Assembly (NCBI GenBank): GCA_018815245.1
Contig: JAHIXK010000015.1
Location: 1-64,000 of the forward strand
Source of the DNA: Gammaproteobacteria bacterium
GTDB taxonomy: Bacteria > Pseudomonadota > Gammaproteobacteria > Burkholderiales > Burkholderiaceae_B
Direction of reading: 5' to 3'
Length of the DNA: 64,000 nt
Positions 56,533-64,000 of the stretch are shown here, in pieces. The notes beneath the pieces were generated by a model. It ran no database searches. It was not told where the DNA came from and was given only the letters and a program-made list of their open reading frames with translations. Each line of letters opens with the position of its first letter. Positions within the stretch are counted from its first letter, which is position 1. A program made the position numbers and the translations under genes.

Positions 56533-57506
56533 GGAAAAGGTACATACGAGAGCGCTGTACAAAGGCGCATCAGTTGTTCGGTGCCTGTGCAATTCAATAC
56601 CAATTGCCGTTCCATGTTTTTCAAATTCATAACCTCAGCGAACAATTGTCGTGACTCGCAATTGGGTGCCGCTTTCAGGCGAAGTGTCACAATTCCATTC
56701 AAACAATTCAGCAGGCTGCCAAGGCGTACATTCAATTCGGTTAATCGGCACAATGCACCCAGACAATCGGGTGCATGAATGGAGGCAAAAACCCGGTGCC
56801 CGGTCAATGCGGCATTCAAGGTGAGTTCGGCTGTTTCTTCGTCGCGTATTTCGCCGACCAGAATGGTGTCGGGGTCTTGCCGCATCAGTGACCGCAGACC
56901 GGAGGCAAAATTTAGATGCGGCAGTCGGGACAAGTCAGTTTGCATGGCATTGCTGTTCACAATTTCTACAGGGTCTTCCAGCGTGGCAATTCGCCCGGCT
57001 TGTTTTCCCAATGTATTCAGCATTGCGTGAAGGGTTGTTGTCTTGCCGCTGCCTGTTGCACCAGCCACCAATGTCAAGCCGTTTTCGTGTTGCAGCAGTT
57101 GTTCCATGTGGTGTTGAGCAAGGGTGCACAAACCCAGGTCATCAAGGTGTTTTTTCTCGCTCGTGTTCAATAGCCGAATGACCAGGTTTTCACCGTGCAG
57201 TGTAGGGTGGGTGGCCAAGCGCAGTTCAATATTCTTTTTGCAAAGGCGTGCGTCTTGGGGGCGCCTTGTTTCGGCAATGTTCATTTTTCCTTCGGCTTTG
57301 AATGCCTGAATCAATGAGCGGCCTGTTTCGTGCTGCACTTCAATTGCGTGGCTCAGTGCGCCATGAATACGCAGTTGAACCCTATAGCTGGATGCGGTGG
57401 GTGTAATGTGTATGTCAGATGCATGCAATTCAACCGCGTGGTTGATTGCGGAGTCTGTGGTGCGCAAAAAGTGCACTGCCGGTGCTGGGCTGCCAGGTTG
57501 ATTCAT
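56529..57506 (-). CDS. GspE/PilB-family assembly ATPase, short form
   Basis: A 325-residue secretion ATPase. Walker A GATGSGKTTTLHAML, Asp box (IATLEDPVEI), Walker B ILVGEIRDEETAEL and His box (TGHRVFASIHA) are all present, so it should hydrolyse ATP. The N1 domain of large GspE/PilB proteins is lacking: the protein begins near the N2 domain (HASDIHITP). The C-terminal four-cysteine zinc site is not seen either. The start is ATG 57506, overlapping the secretin stop. Confidence 0.88.
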   Translation of the reverse strand: MNQPGSPAPAVHFLRTTDSAINHAVELHASDIHITPTASSYRVQLRIHGALSHAIEVQHETGRSLIQAFKAEGKMNIAETRRPQDARLCKKNIELRLATHPTLHGENLVIRLLNTSEKKHLDDLGLCTLAQHHMEQLLQHENGLTLVAGATGSGKTTTLHAMLNTLGKQAGRIATLEDPVEIVNSNAMQTDLSRLPHLNFASGLRSLMRQDPDTILVGEIRDEETAELTLNAALTGHRVFASIHAPDCLGALCRLTELNVRLGSLLNCLNGIVTLRLKAAPNCESRQLFAEVMNLKNMERQLVLNCTGTEQLMRLCTALSYVPFP

Positions 57507-59494
57507 GGGTGCCGTGCTTGAATCAGTGCGCGCACTGTGATGAACGGTAACGTGCAATCCAGTTTTTCGCACATCGCTTCTGCAACAGTCAGTTGCACGA
57601 GTGCTTGTTCGACATTGCCCTGTCGGGCTTCTAGCAGGGCCATGTTATAAAAAGGTTCCGGGGCATTGGGGAATCGCTGGGTCAGCAGTTCAAGCAGGGA
57701 TTGCAGCTCCCGGTGTTGTTCAGACTGATACAGCCCAAAACCCGTTGCCAGTGCGTCAGCCAGCTGATGTTTTTTCTTGTCGCTTGATGGGTTGTGGGGC
57801 AATGCGGTGTGATGTTGCTGGTTCGATGCGCTATCAAGCACAGTGGCTTTCAACAGCACCACCAGTTCAATGTGGTTTTCACTGCGCGTTGCACTTTGGG
57901 CAATTGGGTTCAGTGCTTCCGGTGCACCGGGAATTCCTCGGTCAAGGGTCGCATTTTCTTTTTGCCGCAAGCCGCCGAGCAATGCCATTTCCCCGCTTTT
58001 CAAACGCAAGATCGATTCCAGTTCCCGGGTTTGAACCTCCGGCACCCGGCTGACAATGTTGAGTTGTTGAAGCGCGGGGTTGGGGTCTTGAACAAAGCCA
58101 ACGATTCTGCTGAGTGTTGGGCGTACACGCAGTTGTATCGCGTTGTTGTCTGCAATTTGCGGTGTCACCGTCATCAAAAATCCCACGGGTACTGTTTGCA
58201 CCTGCGTGGTGAATGTTGAAAATGCCGGGCTGTTTTGCGTGGGTGCACTGGTTTGCACATCGGTAGTGAAGTAAACCCGGTTGTCGATCACCTTCAGCAC
58301 GGCGGCCTGCTGGTTCATGGTCACAACCCTGGGTGATGACAACACCGAGGTTCGCCCAAACTCCTCAAGCAGACGCAACACCACATTCGCATCGGTGTTG
58401 GCAGTGTTTCGCAATGCGCTGAACGTGATGGCTGGGTTCACTACGTTCAAACCCTGCACGGCCAGACCCGCGGTGATGCCGTTTTGGCGAAGTACGTTCC
58501 AGTCAATGCCGCGTTCGTAGCGGTCGTTCAGGGAAATTTCAGTAATAACAGCTTCAATCACGATTTGTTTGTCGACGCGGCGCTGAACCTGTTCAAGCCA
58601 TTGAAGTACCCTGCGGTGCTGGCTGGGTTTGGCAATCACTGACACCGTGCCGGATTCCGGATTGGCAATCACCCGGCCCGATTGTGTTTCCTTTCGAGTG
58701 GTGGTGATGTCTCGCCGCTCGGTCGACACTTGCGTGGCGCTTCTCAAGTTGGGTTGTGCCCGCCTTGTTTGTGGTGCGCGCGTGTTGGTGTAAGCCCTGT
58801 CTTCGTCTTCGTCGACCAGGCGTTCACGTGTGGACAGCTCCACAGGTTTGATCTGTGTTTGAATAATTTGGTCGATCTGCGTGGCAATGTGTCGCCACAG
58901 GTCATGCTGTTGCGAATTGTTCAGCAGCAATTCCGAGCGGTTGCCCGTGTCTCGCCGGTCGGGCAGCTCGCGTGAGTTGCCCGCGATTGCCGAGCTAAGG
59001 CTTGAGGAGTCGTTCATTTGTCTGGCAATAGACAAATAATCCAGTGTGTACACACGCAGTTGGTCTGCTTCGCAACGCAGGGTCAATTGTTCGCCCTCAA
59101 TCACCACGCTGGCACCCGATTGTGCCTCCATGCTTTCGACCACCTGTTGCAAGGGCATGTTGCGCCCCACCAGGCTGACACGCGCCTCTCCACACGTGTC
59201 CATGTCATAGCCCAAGTTCAATTCGGTGGAAATCAATTCGAGAACATGGCTGGCTGGTATGTTTTCCAGCCGGAAGGTGAAAGTTGCCGGATGTTCGGCC
59301 CAGGCGTTTGAGGTGTGCAGAATTTTGTCCGCCCAAAACTGGGCGTTTAAATGAAGGCCGGGATGTGGGTCAGGCTGACTCAATGCCCGAGAAAGCGTTT
59401 CGGGTGGCGTGGCGCATCCAGCCAGCATCATGCCGGGTAGTGATATGCAAGCCGTGGCGGTGCAGTGAAGCAGAAATTTGCGCAAGTTGACCAC
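57503..59494 (-). CDS. Secretin lipoprotein with C-terminal TPR-like tail (PilN/MshL-like)
   Basis: Outer-membrane channel of the operon, about 663 residues. A lipobox (MMLAGC) is followed by an N-terminal domain (FRLENIPASHVLELISTELNLGYD...LVGRNMPLQQVVESM) of the STN type. Then come a segment with SSLSSAIAGNS, a Ser-rich part like that of MshL/PilN secretins, and the secretin core (IVIEAVITEISLNDRYERGIDW, ...LRLKSGEMALLGGLRQKE). After the core, about 100 residues form a TPR-like tail (PEPFYNMALLEARQGNVEQALVQLTVAEAM). Start is uncertain; GTG 59494 is chosen, and the frame is open further to 59590. Confidence 0.82.
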   Translation of the reverse strand: MVNLRKFLLHCTATACISLPGMMLAGCATPPETLSRALSQPDPHPGLHLNAQFWADKILHTSNAWAEHPATFTFRLENIPASHVLELISTELNLGYDMDTCGEARVSLVGRNMPLQQVVESMEAQSGASVVIEGEQLTLRCEADQLRVYTLDYLSIARQMNDSSSLSSAIAGNSRELPDRRDTGNRSELLLNNSQQHDLWRHIATQIDQIIQTQIKPVELSTRERLVDEDEDRAYTNTRAPQTRRAQPNLRSATQVSTERRDITTTRKETQSGRVIANPESGTVSVIAKPSQHRRVLQWLEQVQRRVDKQIVIEAVITEISLNDRYERGIDWNVLRQNGITAGLAVQGLNVVNPAITFSALRNTANTDANVVLRLLEEFGRTSVLSSPRVVTMNQQAAVLKVIDNRVYFTTDVQTSAPTQNSPAFSTFTTQVQTVPVGFLMTVTPQIADNNAIQLRVRPTLSRIVGFVQDPNPALQQLNIVSRVPEVQTRELESILRLKSGEMALLGGLRQKENATLDRGIPGAPEALNPIAQSATRSENHIELVVLLKATVLDSASNQQHHTALPHNPSSDKKKHQLADALATGFGLYQSEQHRELQSLLELLTQRFPNAPEPFYNMALLEARQGNVEQALVQLTVAEAMCEKLDCTLPFITVRALIQARHP

Positions 59495-59692
59495 GGCATC
59501 GTTGTGGGTTGTTATGGAGGCCCGAATACTACTTCGATGAAACCAATGCCACGCTTCATGGTCATCCCATGCGGGTGAGCCCATCACCAATTGTATGGTG
59601 GGCTTGTGCTTAATACCAACGCTTTCACAAATCCTGCCTGACCTTCAGGGTACAATAAAGGTCAATTTGAATCCGCTTCCAGAGGAGCCCCC

Positions 59693-60481
59693 ATGGGCTT
59701 TGTTGCTCAATTAAAAAACGTGGATTTTGGCTACAACGATCGCCTGATTCTGGAAAACATCTCCCTGGACATTCCCAAGGGCAAGGTGGTTTCTGTAATG
59801 GGTGGTTCCGGGTCGGGGAAAACGACACTGTTGCGCCTGATGTGCGGCCAGTACAGCGTCAACAAAGGCGATGTCGAGGTACTGGGTCAAAATGTGGTCA
59901 CTGCAAGCACCCAGCAGTTGTATGGTTTTCGCAAGCGAATCGGCGTGCTTTTTCAGTTTGGTGCGCTGTTTACCGATTTGTCCGTGTTTGACAACGTGGC
60001 TTTTCCTTTGCGTGAACACACCAACCTGCCGGAATCCGCCATCCGCGATTTGGTGCTGTTGAAGCTGCATGCCGTGGGTTTGCGGGGTGCAAGTCATTTG
60101 TTTCCGTCTGAAATTTCTGGCGGCATGAGCCGTCGTGTGGCTTTGGCGCGTGCCATTGCCCTTGACCCGGAACTGATTTTCTACGATGAGCCTTTCGCCG
60201 GCCTTGACCCGATTTCCCTGGGAATTGCTGCCAACCTGATTCGCACACTGAATGACGCATTGGGTGCCACGTCGGTGGTGGTCACCCACGACATTCACGA
60301 GTCTTTCGCAATCAGTGACCATGTCATTGTGATTGCCAATGGCAAAGTGCTGGCCCAAGGCACTCCCGCCGAAGTCGAGGCCAATCAAGACCCGTATGTG
60401 CAACAGTTCATCAAGGGTTTGCCGGAAGGGCCTGTGAAATTTCACTACCCGGCCACCGATTTGCAGGAGGACTTTGCATGA
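59693..60481 (+). CDS. mlaF: Phospholipid-transport ABC ATPase MlaF
   Basis: A 262-residue ABC ATPase of the Mla system that keeps the outer-membrane leaflet free of phospholipid. Walker A GGSGSGKTTLLRLMCG, signature EISGGMSRRVALARAIAL (Mla-type SGGMSRRV), Walker B LIFYDEPFAGLDP. A strong AGAGGAG site precedes the ATG. mlaE starts within its last bases. Confidence 0.95.
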   Translation: MGFVAQLKNVDFGYNDRLILENISLDIPKGKVVSVMGGSGSGKTTLLRLMCGQYSVNKGDVEVLGQNVVTASTQQLYGFRKRIGVLFQFGALFTDLSVFDNVAFPLREHTNLPESAIRDLVLLKLHAVGLRGASHLFPSEISGGMSRRVALARAIALDPELIFYDEPFAGLDPISLGIAANLIRTLNDALGATSVVVTHDIHESFAISDHVIVIANGKVLAQGTPAEVEANQDPYVQQFIKGLPEGPVKFHYPATDLQEDFA

Positions 60482-61263
60482 ATCCTGCCATCCTGATTTC
60501 CCGCCTGGGTGCGGGGGTAGTTGACGCAGTTTCGGGTCTGGGGGTGTTTGCCCGTTTTGTGCTCGCCTTGTTTACGTTGCTGCCCAGGGTTTTGATGCGC
60601 CCCCGTTTGATCATTGATCAAATTCACTTCATCGGCAATTATTCGCTGGTGATCATCGTGGTGTCTGGCCTGTTCGTGGGTTTCGTGCTGGGTTTGCAGG
60701 GTTATTACACCCTGAACCGGTATGGTGCCGAGCAAGCCTTGGGTTTGCTGGTGGCTTTGTCGCTGGTGCGTGAACTGGGGCCTGTGGTTTCTGCGCTGTT
60801 GTTTGCGGGCCGCGCGGGTACTTCCTTAACCGCCGAGATTGGTTTGATGAAGGCCGGTGAGCAGCTAACAGCCATGGAAATGATGGCTGTGGACCCGAAG
60901 GCGCGTATTGTTTCCCCGCGTTGGGTTGCGGGGCTGGTGTCAATGCCCTTGCTGGCGGGTTTGTTCAGTGCTGTGGGTATTTTTGGTGGTTATGTGGTGG
61001 GTGTATTGTTGATCGGCGTGGACGCCGGTGCATTCTGGTCGCAAATGCAGGCTGGGGTGGATGTGCGTGACGACATTCTCAATGGCGTGATTAAAAGTGT
61101 GGTGTTTGGTCTCGCTGTCAGTTCGATCGCGCTGTTTCAGGGCTACGCCTGCCAGCCGACGCCGGAAGGCGTGTCCAGGGCCACCACGCGGACTGTGGTC
61201 ATTTCATCGCTCACAATTTTGGGCCTCGATTTTGTGCTTACAGCACTCATGTTCAGTATTTAA
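60478..61263 (+). CDS. mlaE: Phospholipid-transport permease MlaE
   Basis: A 261-residue MlaE/YrbE permease with five to six membrane segments and the conserved RELGPVVSALLFAGRAGTSLTAEIG core at about residue 97. Start overlaps the mlaF stop (ATGA). Partner of MlaF and MlaD. Confidence 0.95.
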   Translation: MNPAILISRLGAGVVDAVSGLGVFARFVLALFTLLPRVLMRPRLIIDQIHFIGNYSLVIIVVSGLFVGFVLGLQGYYTLNRYGAEQALGLLVALSLVRELGPVVSALLFAGRAGTSLTAEIGLMKAGEQLTAMEMMAVDPKARIVSPRWVAGLVSMPLLAGLFSAVGIFGGYVVGVLLIGVDAGAFWSQMQAGVDVRDDILNGVIKSVVFGLAVSSIALFQGYACQPTPEGVSRATTRTVVISSLTILGLDFVLTALMFSI

Positions 61264-61275
61264 CGGGTAAATGGT

Positions 61276-61749
61276 ATGAAAAAAAGCACAGTAGTGGATT
61301 TTTGGGTGGGGTTGTTCGTACTGATAGGCGCATTGGCCTTGGTGTTTCTGGCCTTGAAGGCTGGCAACCTGAGTTCCTTCACCACGGGTGCCCAGTACCG
61401 CGTCACAGCCGAATTCGACAACATTGGCGGCTTGAAGCCGCGTGCCCCGGTAAAAAGCGCCGGTGTAACAGTAGGGCGTGTGGGCAATATCAACCTGGAT
61501 CCGGTAACCTTCCGGGCAGTCGTGGCGCTTGATTTGGAGGAGGGTTTCGAGTTTCCGAAGGACTCTTCAGCTAGAATCCTGACTTCCGGGCTGTTGGGCG
61601 AACAATACGTGGGTATCGAGGTCGGTGGCGATCTGGAAAATATTGAGGGCGGCGGGAAGTTTGCGAGAACCCAGTCGGCCGTGGTTCTGGAAAATTTGAT
61701 CAGCCAGTTCTTGTTCAGCAAAGCGTCTGAAGGCAAGTCCGAAAAGTGA
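61276..61749 (+). CDS. mlaD: Phospholipid-binding protein MlaD
   Basis: A 157-residue MCE-domain protein: one N-terminal membrane segment (FWVGLFVLIGALALVFLALKAG) and the MCE core (YRVTAEFDNIGGLKPRAPVKSAGVTVGRV...LLGEQYVGIEVGG). Forms the periplasmic hexamer on MlaE. Confidence 0.95.
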   Translation: MKKSTVVDFWVGLFVLIGALALVFLALKAGNLSSFTTGAQYRVTAEFDNIGGLKPRAPVKSAGVTVGRVGNINLDPVTFRAVVALDLEEGFEFPKDSSARILTSGLLGEQYVGIEVGGDLENIEGGGKFARTQSAVVLENLISQFLFSKASEGKSEK

Positions 61750-61764
61750 TGAAGGGGAATTGAA

Positions 61765-62640
61765 GTGGTAACGTCCATTCGAAATTTGTGTTTGCTGCTC
61801 GGCGTGGTGAGTTTGACCTCCGCCTGTACGGCCATGCGTGCCCCTTCCGATTCGGATCCCCTTGAAGGGCTGAACCGAACGGTAGACGGATTTAACCAGG
61901 TTGTTGACAAGGCCGTGGTCAAGCCTTTGGCTCAAGGTTACGACAAGGTTACTCCGCCGGAAATCAAAACCGTGATTGGTAACTTTTTCTCCAATCTCGA
62001 CGATGTCAGCGTGGCGTTCAACAATCTGTTGCAGGGTAAACCGAAAGCTGCAGGCAGCGACATTACCCGTTTTGCATTGAACACCACCATCGGTATCGTG
62101 GGCATTGCTGATGTTGCCACGGAACTGGGATTCCAGAAACACGATGAAGACTTCGGTCAAACGCTGGGCGTTTGGGGGGTGGGTTCTGGCCCGTATCTGG
62201 TTCTCCCTTTGCTGGGGCCCAGCACCTTGCGTGACGCACCCGGCCGTTTCGTCGATGCGCCATTGGACCCCCTGTACCACTACGACGATGTGCGGGTTCG
62301 CAACAGCCTGTTTGTGGTACATGCGGTCAACACACGGGCCCGTTTGTTGCCTGCCACCGATTTGGTGGAACGGGTTGCGCTGGATCAATATGCCTTTGTG
62401 CGTGACGCGTATTTGAGGCGCCGGGCCAGCCTGATACGTGATGGTGCGCCTGACCCCGCTGAGCGGGTATATGAAGATTTCGACGATGAACCCAGCAGCA
62501 GCGTGGCACCGCAGGCGTTTCCGCCTTTCAGGGCAGCCCTGGTTCAGCCAGAGCCCGTGGATCAGCAGGCGGACGCGGTCATTCCTGCAGATTTGCAACA
62601 AAGTGAACGAGCACGGTCTGGCTTGGGCTTGCTGAACTGA
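61765..62640 (+). CDS. mlaA: Outer-membrane lipoprotein MlaA (VacJ)
   Basis: A 291-residue lipoprotein (lipobox LTSAC near residue 19) with the MlaA core: DPLEGLNRTVDGFNQVVDKAVVKPLAQGY, and later GVWGVGSGPYLVLPLLGPSTLRDAPG. Removes phospholipid from the outer leaflet. Start GTG 61765. A proline-rich C-terminal extension of about 60 residues is poorly conserved. Having mlaA inside the mla operon is usual in Betaproteobacteria, unlike E. coli. Confidence 0.95.
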   Translation: MVTSIRNLCLLLGVVSLTSACTAMRAPSDSDPLEGLNRTVDGFNQVVDKAVVKPLAQGYDKVTPPEIKTVIGNFFSNLDDVSVAFNNLLQGKPKAAGSDITRFALNTTIGIVGIADVATELGFQKHDEDFGQTLGVWGVGSGPYLVLPLLGPSTLRDAPGRFVDAPLDPLYHYDDVRVRNSLFVVHAVNTRARLLPATDLVERVALDQYAFVRDAYLRRRASLIRDGAPDPAERVYEDFDDEPSSSVAPQAFPPFRAALVQPEPVDQQADAVIPADLQQSERARSGLGLLN

Positions 62641-62713
62641 TTCGCGTGTCTGTGGTCAACCACAGGGAATGCGTTGCGTTTTTAGCTAACCAATTATAGT
62701 TTTTGGAAAAATC

Positions 62714-63337
62714 ATGAATATTGCTGTGAATAAATTGTTTCAATGGATTGGTGTCGCCGTACTTGGCATGGGCGTGCTTGTGCAGCCCGTTTTGGCCCAA
62801 GACGTGCCTGCCAACGAGTTCGTCGAAAAGTTCAGCAATGAAGTGCTGGCAGAAATCAAGGCCAGAAAACAGGAATTGGTGTCTGACCCCAGGAAACTGG
62901 ACGCGTTGATCGACGAGAAAGTAATGCCCAACGTGAACTTCCGCAAAATGACCCAGTTGGTGGTGGGTCGCCCATGGCGTGAAGCAACGCCCGAGCAGCG
63001 TGAGGAAATCACCAAAGAATTCCGCACCCTGCTGGTGAAAACCTATTCGGGTGCTTTGTCGCAGGTGGGTGACCAAACCCTGCAAGTGGATCGTTTGCGC
63101 GCCCGCCCCGAAGACAAGGATGTGGTTGTGAACAGCCGGGTGCTGCAGAAAGGTGCCCCGCCCGTTGATTTAGCGTATCGCGTTGAGAAAAAAGACGGCA
63201 AGTGGCAAATTTATGATCTGAGCGTGTTGGGTCTGTGGCTGGTGGATTCCTACAAAGCCCAGTTTGGTCCAGTGCTGGCCAATTCTGGTGTGAATGGTTT
63301 GATTCAAACCCTCAAAAGCCTGAACGCCAAGGGTTGA
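62714..63337 (+). CDS. mlaC: Phospholipid-binding periplasmic protein MlaC
   Basis: A 207-residue protein with a signal peptide (VLVQPVLA-QD) and the Tol-Tol-Ttg2/MlaC fold (NFRKMTQLVVGRPWREATPEQREEITKEFRTLLVKTYSGAL; DGKWQIYDLSVLGLWLVDSYK). Shuttles lipid between MlaA and MlaFEDB. Confidence 0.95.
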   Translation: MNIAVNKLFQWIGVAVLGMGVLVQPVLAQDVPANEFVEKFSNEVLAEIKARKQELVSDPRKLDALIDEKVMPNVNFRKMTQLVVGRPWREATPEQREEITKEFRTLLVKTYSGALSQVGDQTLQVDRLRARPEDKDVVVNSRVLQKGAPPVDLAYRVEKKDGKWQIYDLSVLGLWLVDSYKAQFGPVLANSGVNGLIQTLKSLNAKG

Positions 63338-63338
63338 T

Positions 63339-63590
63339 ATGAAAATTGGAGTCGATCAAATAACGGTTCGCAATGGCGAGCAACTGATTGCAGCGGTCAC
63401 CAAAGCATTTTCCCAGGGTGACCATGTGATCGACTTCACTGGCGTGAAGGTGATTGACTCCACAGCCTTGGCGGTTATCCTTGCGGCCAAGCGCGTGCTT
63501 AAATCAGACAAAACCCTCGAACTGCAACATCGTCCCGCGCAGCTGGACAGTTTGATTGCCGCCTACGGAGTACAATCTCTGTTCTCTTAA
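63339..63590 (+). CDS. mlaB: STAS-domain protein MlaB
   Basis: An 83-residue STAS protein (GDHVIDFTGVKVIDSTALAVILAAKRVL) that binds MlaF and controls the transporter. One base after mlaC; last member of the mlaFEDACB series. Confidence 0.88.
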   Translation: MKIGVDQITVRNGEQLIAAVTKAFSQGDHVIDFTGVKVIDSTALAVILAAKRVLKSDKTLELQHRPAQLDSLIAAYGVQSLFS

Positions 63591-63623
63591 AACCCAACGC
63601 GCCACCCTTGGGCGCGCGAAGTC

Positions 63624-64000
63624 ATGTCGTTTGCTCTAGAGCTTAGCTCGGTATCCAAGTTATTCGGTGAATTCCGTTCTTTGAACGATGTCTCCCTGAC
63701 CGTGAAGGAAGGGGAGTTTTTTGGCTTGCTTGGCCCCAATGGCGCGGGCAAAACCACGCTGATCAACATTATTGCTGGCTTGAGCCGGGCCACCACGGGC
63801 GCGGCCAAGGTCATGGGTTTTGATGTGGTGGAACAGTTTCGCGATGCACGCCGAAGTATTGGAATTGTGCCGCAGGAACTGGTGTTCGATCCGTTTTTTT
63901 CCGTGCGGGAAACCTTGCGGTTTCAGTCCGGTTATTTTGGATTGAAGAAAAACGACGACTGGATCGACGAATTGTTGCATTCGCTCAGCCTGATGGACAA
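63624..64000 (+). CDS. ABC transporter ATP-binding protein (partial, runs off the window)
   Basis: The first 125 residues of an ABC ATPase: Walker [18 protein letters not shown] at about 33-49 and the Q-loop VPQELVFDPFFSVRETLRF. The style (KLFGEFRSLNDVSLTVKEGEFFGLLGP) is that of the YadG/DrrA-type exporters. In relatives a YadH-type permease follows mlaB and this gene. A hairpin (63598-63616) covers the place where a Shine-Dalgarno would be. Confidence 0.88.
   Translation, partial: MSFALELSSVSKLFGEFRSLNDVSLTVKEGEFFGLLGPNGAGKTTLINIIAGLSRATTGAAKVMGFDVVEQFRDARRSIGIVPQELVFDPFFSVRETLRFQSGYFGLKKNDDWIDELLHSLSLMD

Overview
The window looks like a chromosome segment of a betaproteobacterium of the order Burkholderiales, perhaps Limnobacter-like. 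This rests on gene order and content: the Kdo/LPS-transport genes next to rpoN-hpf-ptsN-hprK-rapZ, the lolB-ispE-tRNA-Gln-prs-rplY series, the ftsY-ftsE-ftsX series with an M16 peptidase pair and rsmD-coaD-ferredoxin, and an mla operon of the form mlaFED-mlaA-mlaC-mlaB. The genus is an inference; no rRNA is present.

Bases 1-8400 are an accessory region full of toxin-antitoxin-like and decayed genes. It opens with the repeat-bearing end of a probable IS21-family element inserted into the 3' end of a Fic-family AMP-transferase gene. Next come a DUF2442/HTH protein with a promoter-operator, a broken excisionase-type antitoxin and PIN toxin pair, an unknown lipoprotein and its small partner, the wreck of an AAA/DUF4143 ATPase, and four same-strand genes made of two XRE/HipA-type modules (one frameshifted). 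An intact AAA/DUF4143 ATPase closes the region.

Bases 8400-17760 carry nucleotide-sugar genes for surface polysaccharide: GDP-mannose (manC) and dTDP-rhamnose (rfbA, rfbC, rfbB, rfbD). They are dispersed among a hybrid histidine kinase, a NusG/RfaH-like antiterminator, a stand-alone receiver protein, a small lipoprotein, an intact MNT/HEPT (type VII) toxin-antitoxin pair and the remains of another such pair.

Bases 17800-49470 are mostly core genes: ftsX-ftsE-ftsY, two M16 peptidases, rsmD, coaD, ferredoxin, ychF, a chemoreceptor, a patatin-like lipase, pth, leuA with a divergent Lrp-type regulator, an ExoD-like protein, rplY, prs, tRNA-Gln, ispE, lolB, a TPR lipoprotein, mutM-mutY, rapZ-hprK-ptsN, hpf-rpoN, and lptB-lptA-lptC-kdsC-kdsD.

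Bases 49570-64000 hold a CPA2-type cation/proton antiporter and an eight-gene type IV pilus/type II secretion-like operon. That operon contains a secretin with a TPR-like tail, a short GspE-like ATPase, a GspF-like membrane protein, two bitopic membrane proteins and three prepilin-like proteins, nearly all coupled by stop/start overlaps. The complete mla lipid-transport operon follows, and the window ends inside another ABC ATPase gene.

No CRISPR array, rRNA or complete insertion sequence was seen. No gene-free stretch exceeds 300 bases; the longest are 919-1147 (promoter/operator region), 5288-5447 (nothing recognised) and 7022-7232 (AT-rich divergent promoter region).
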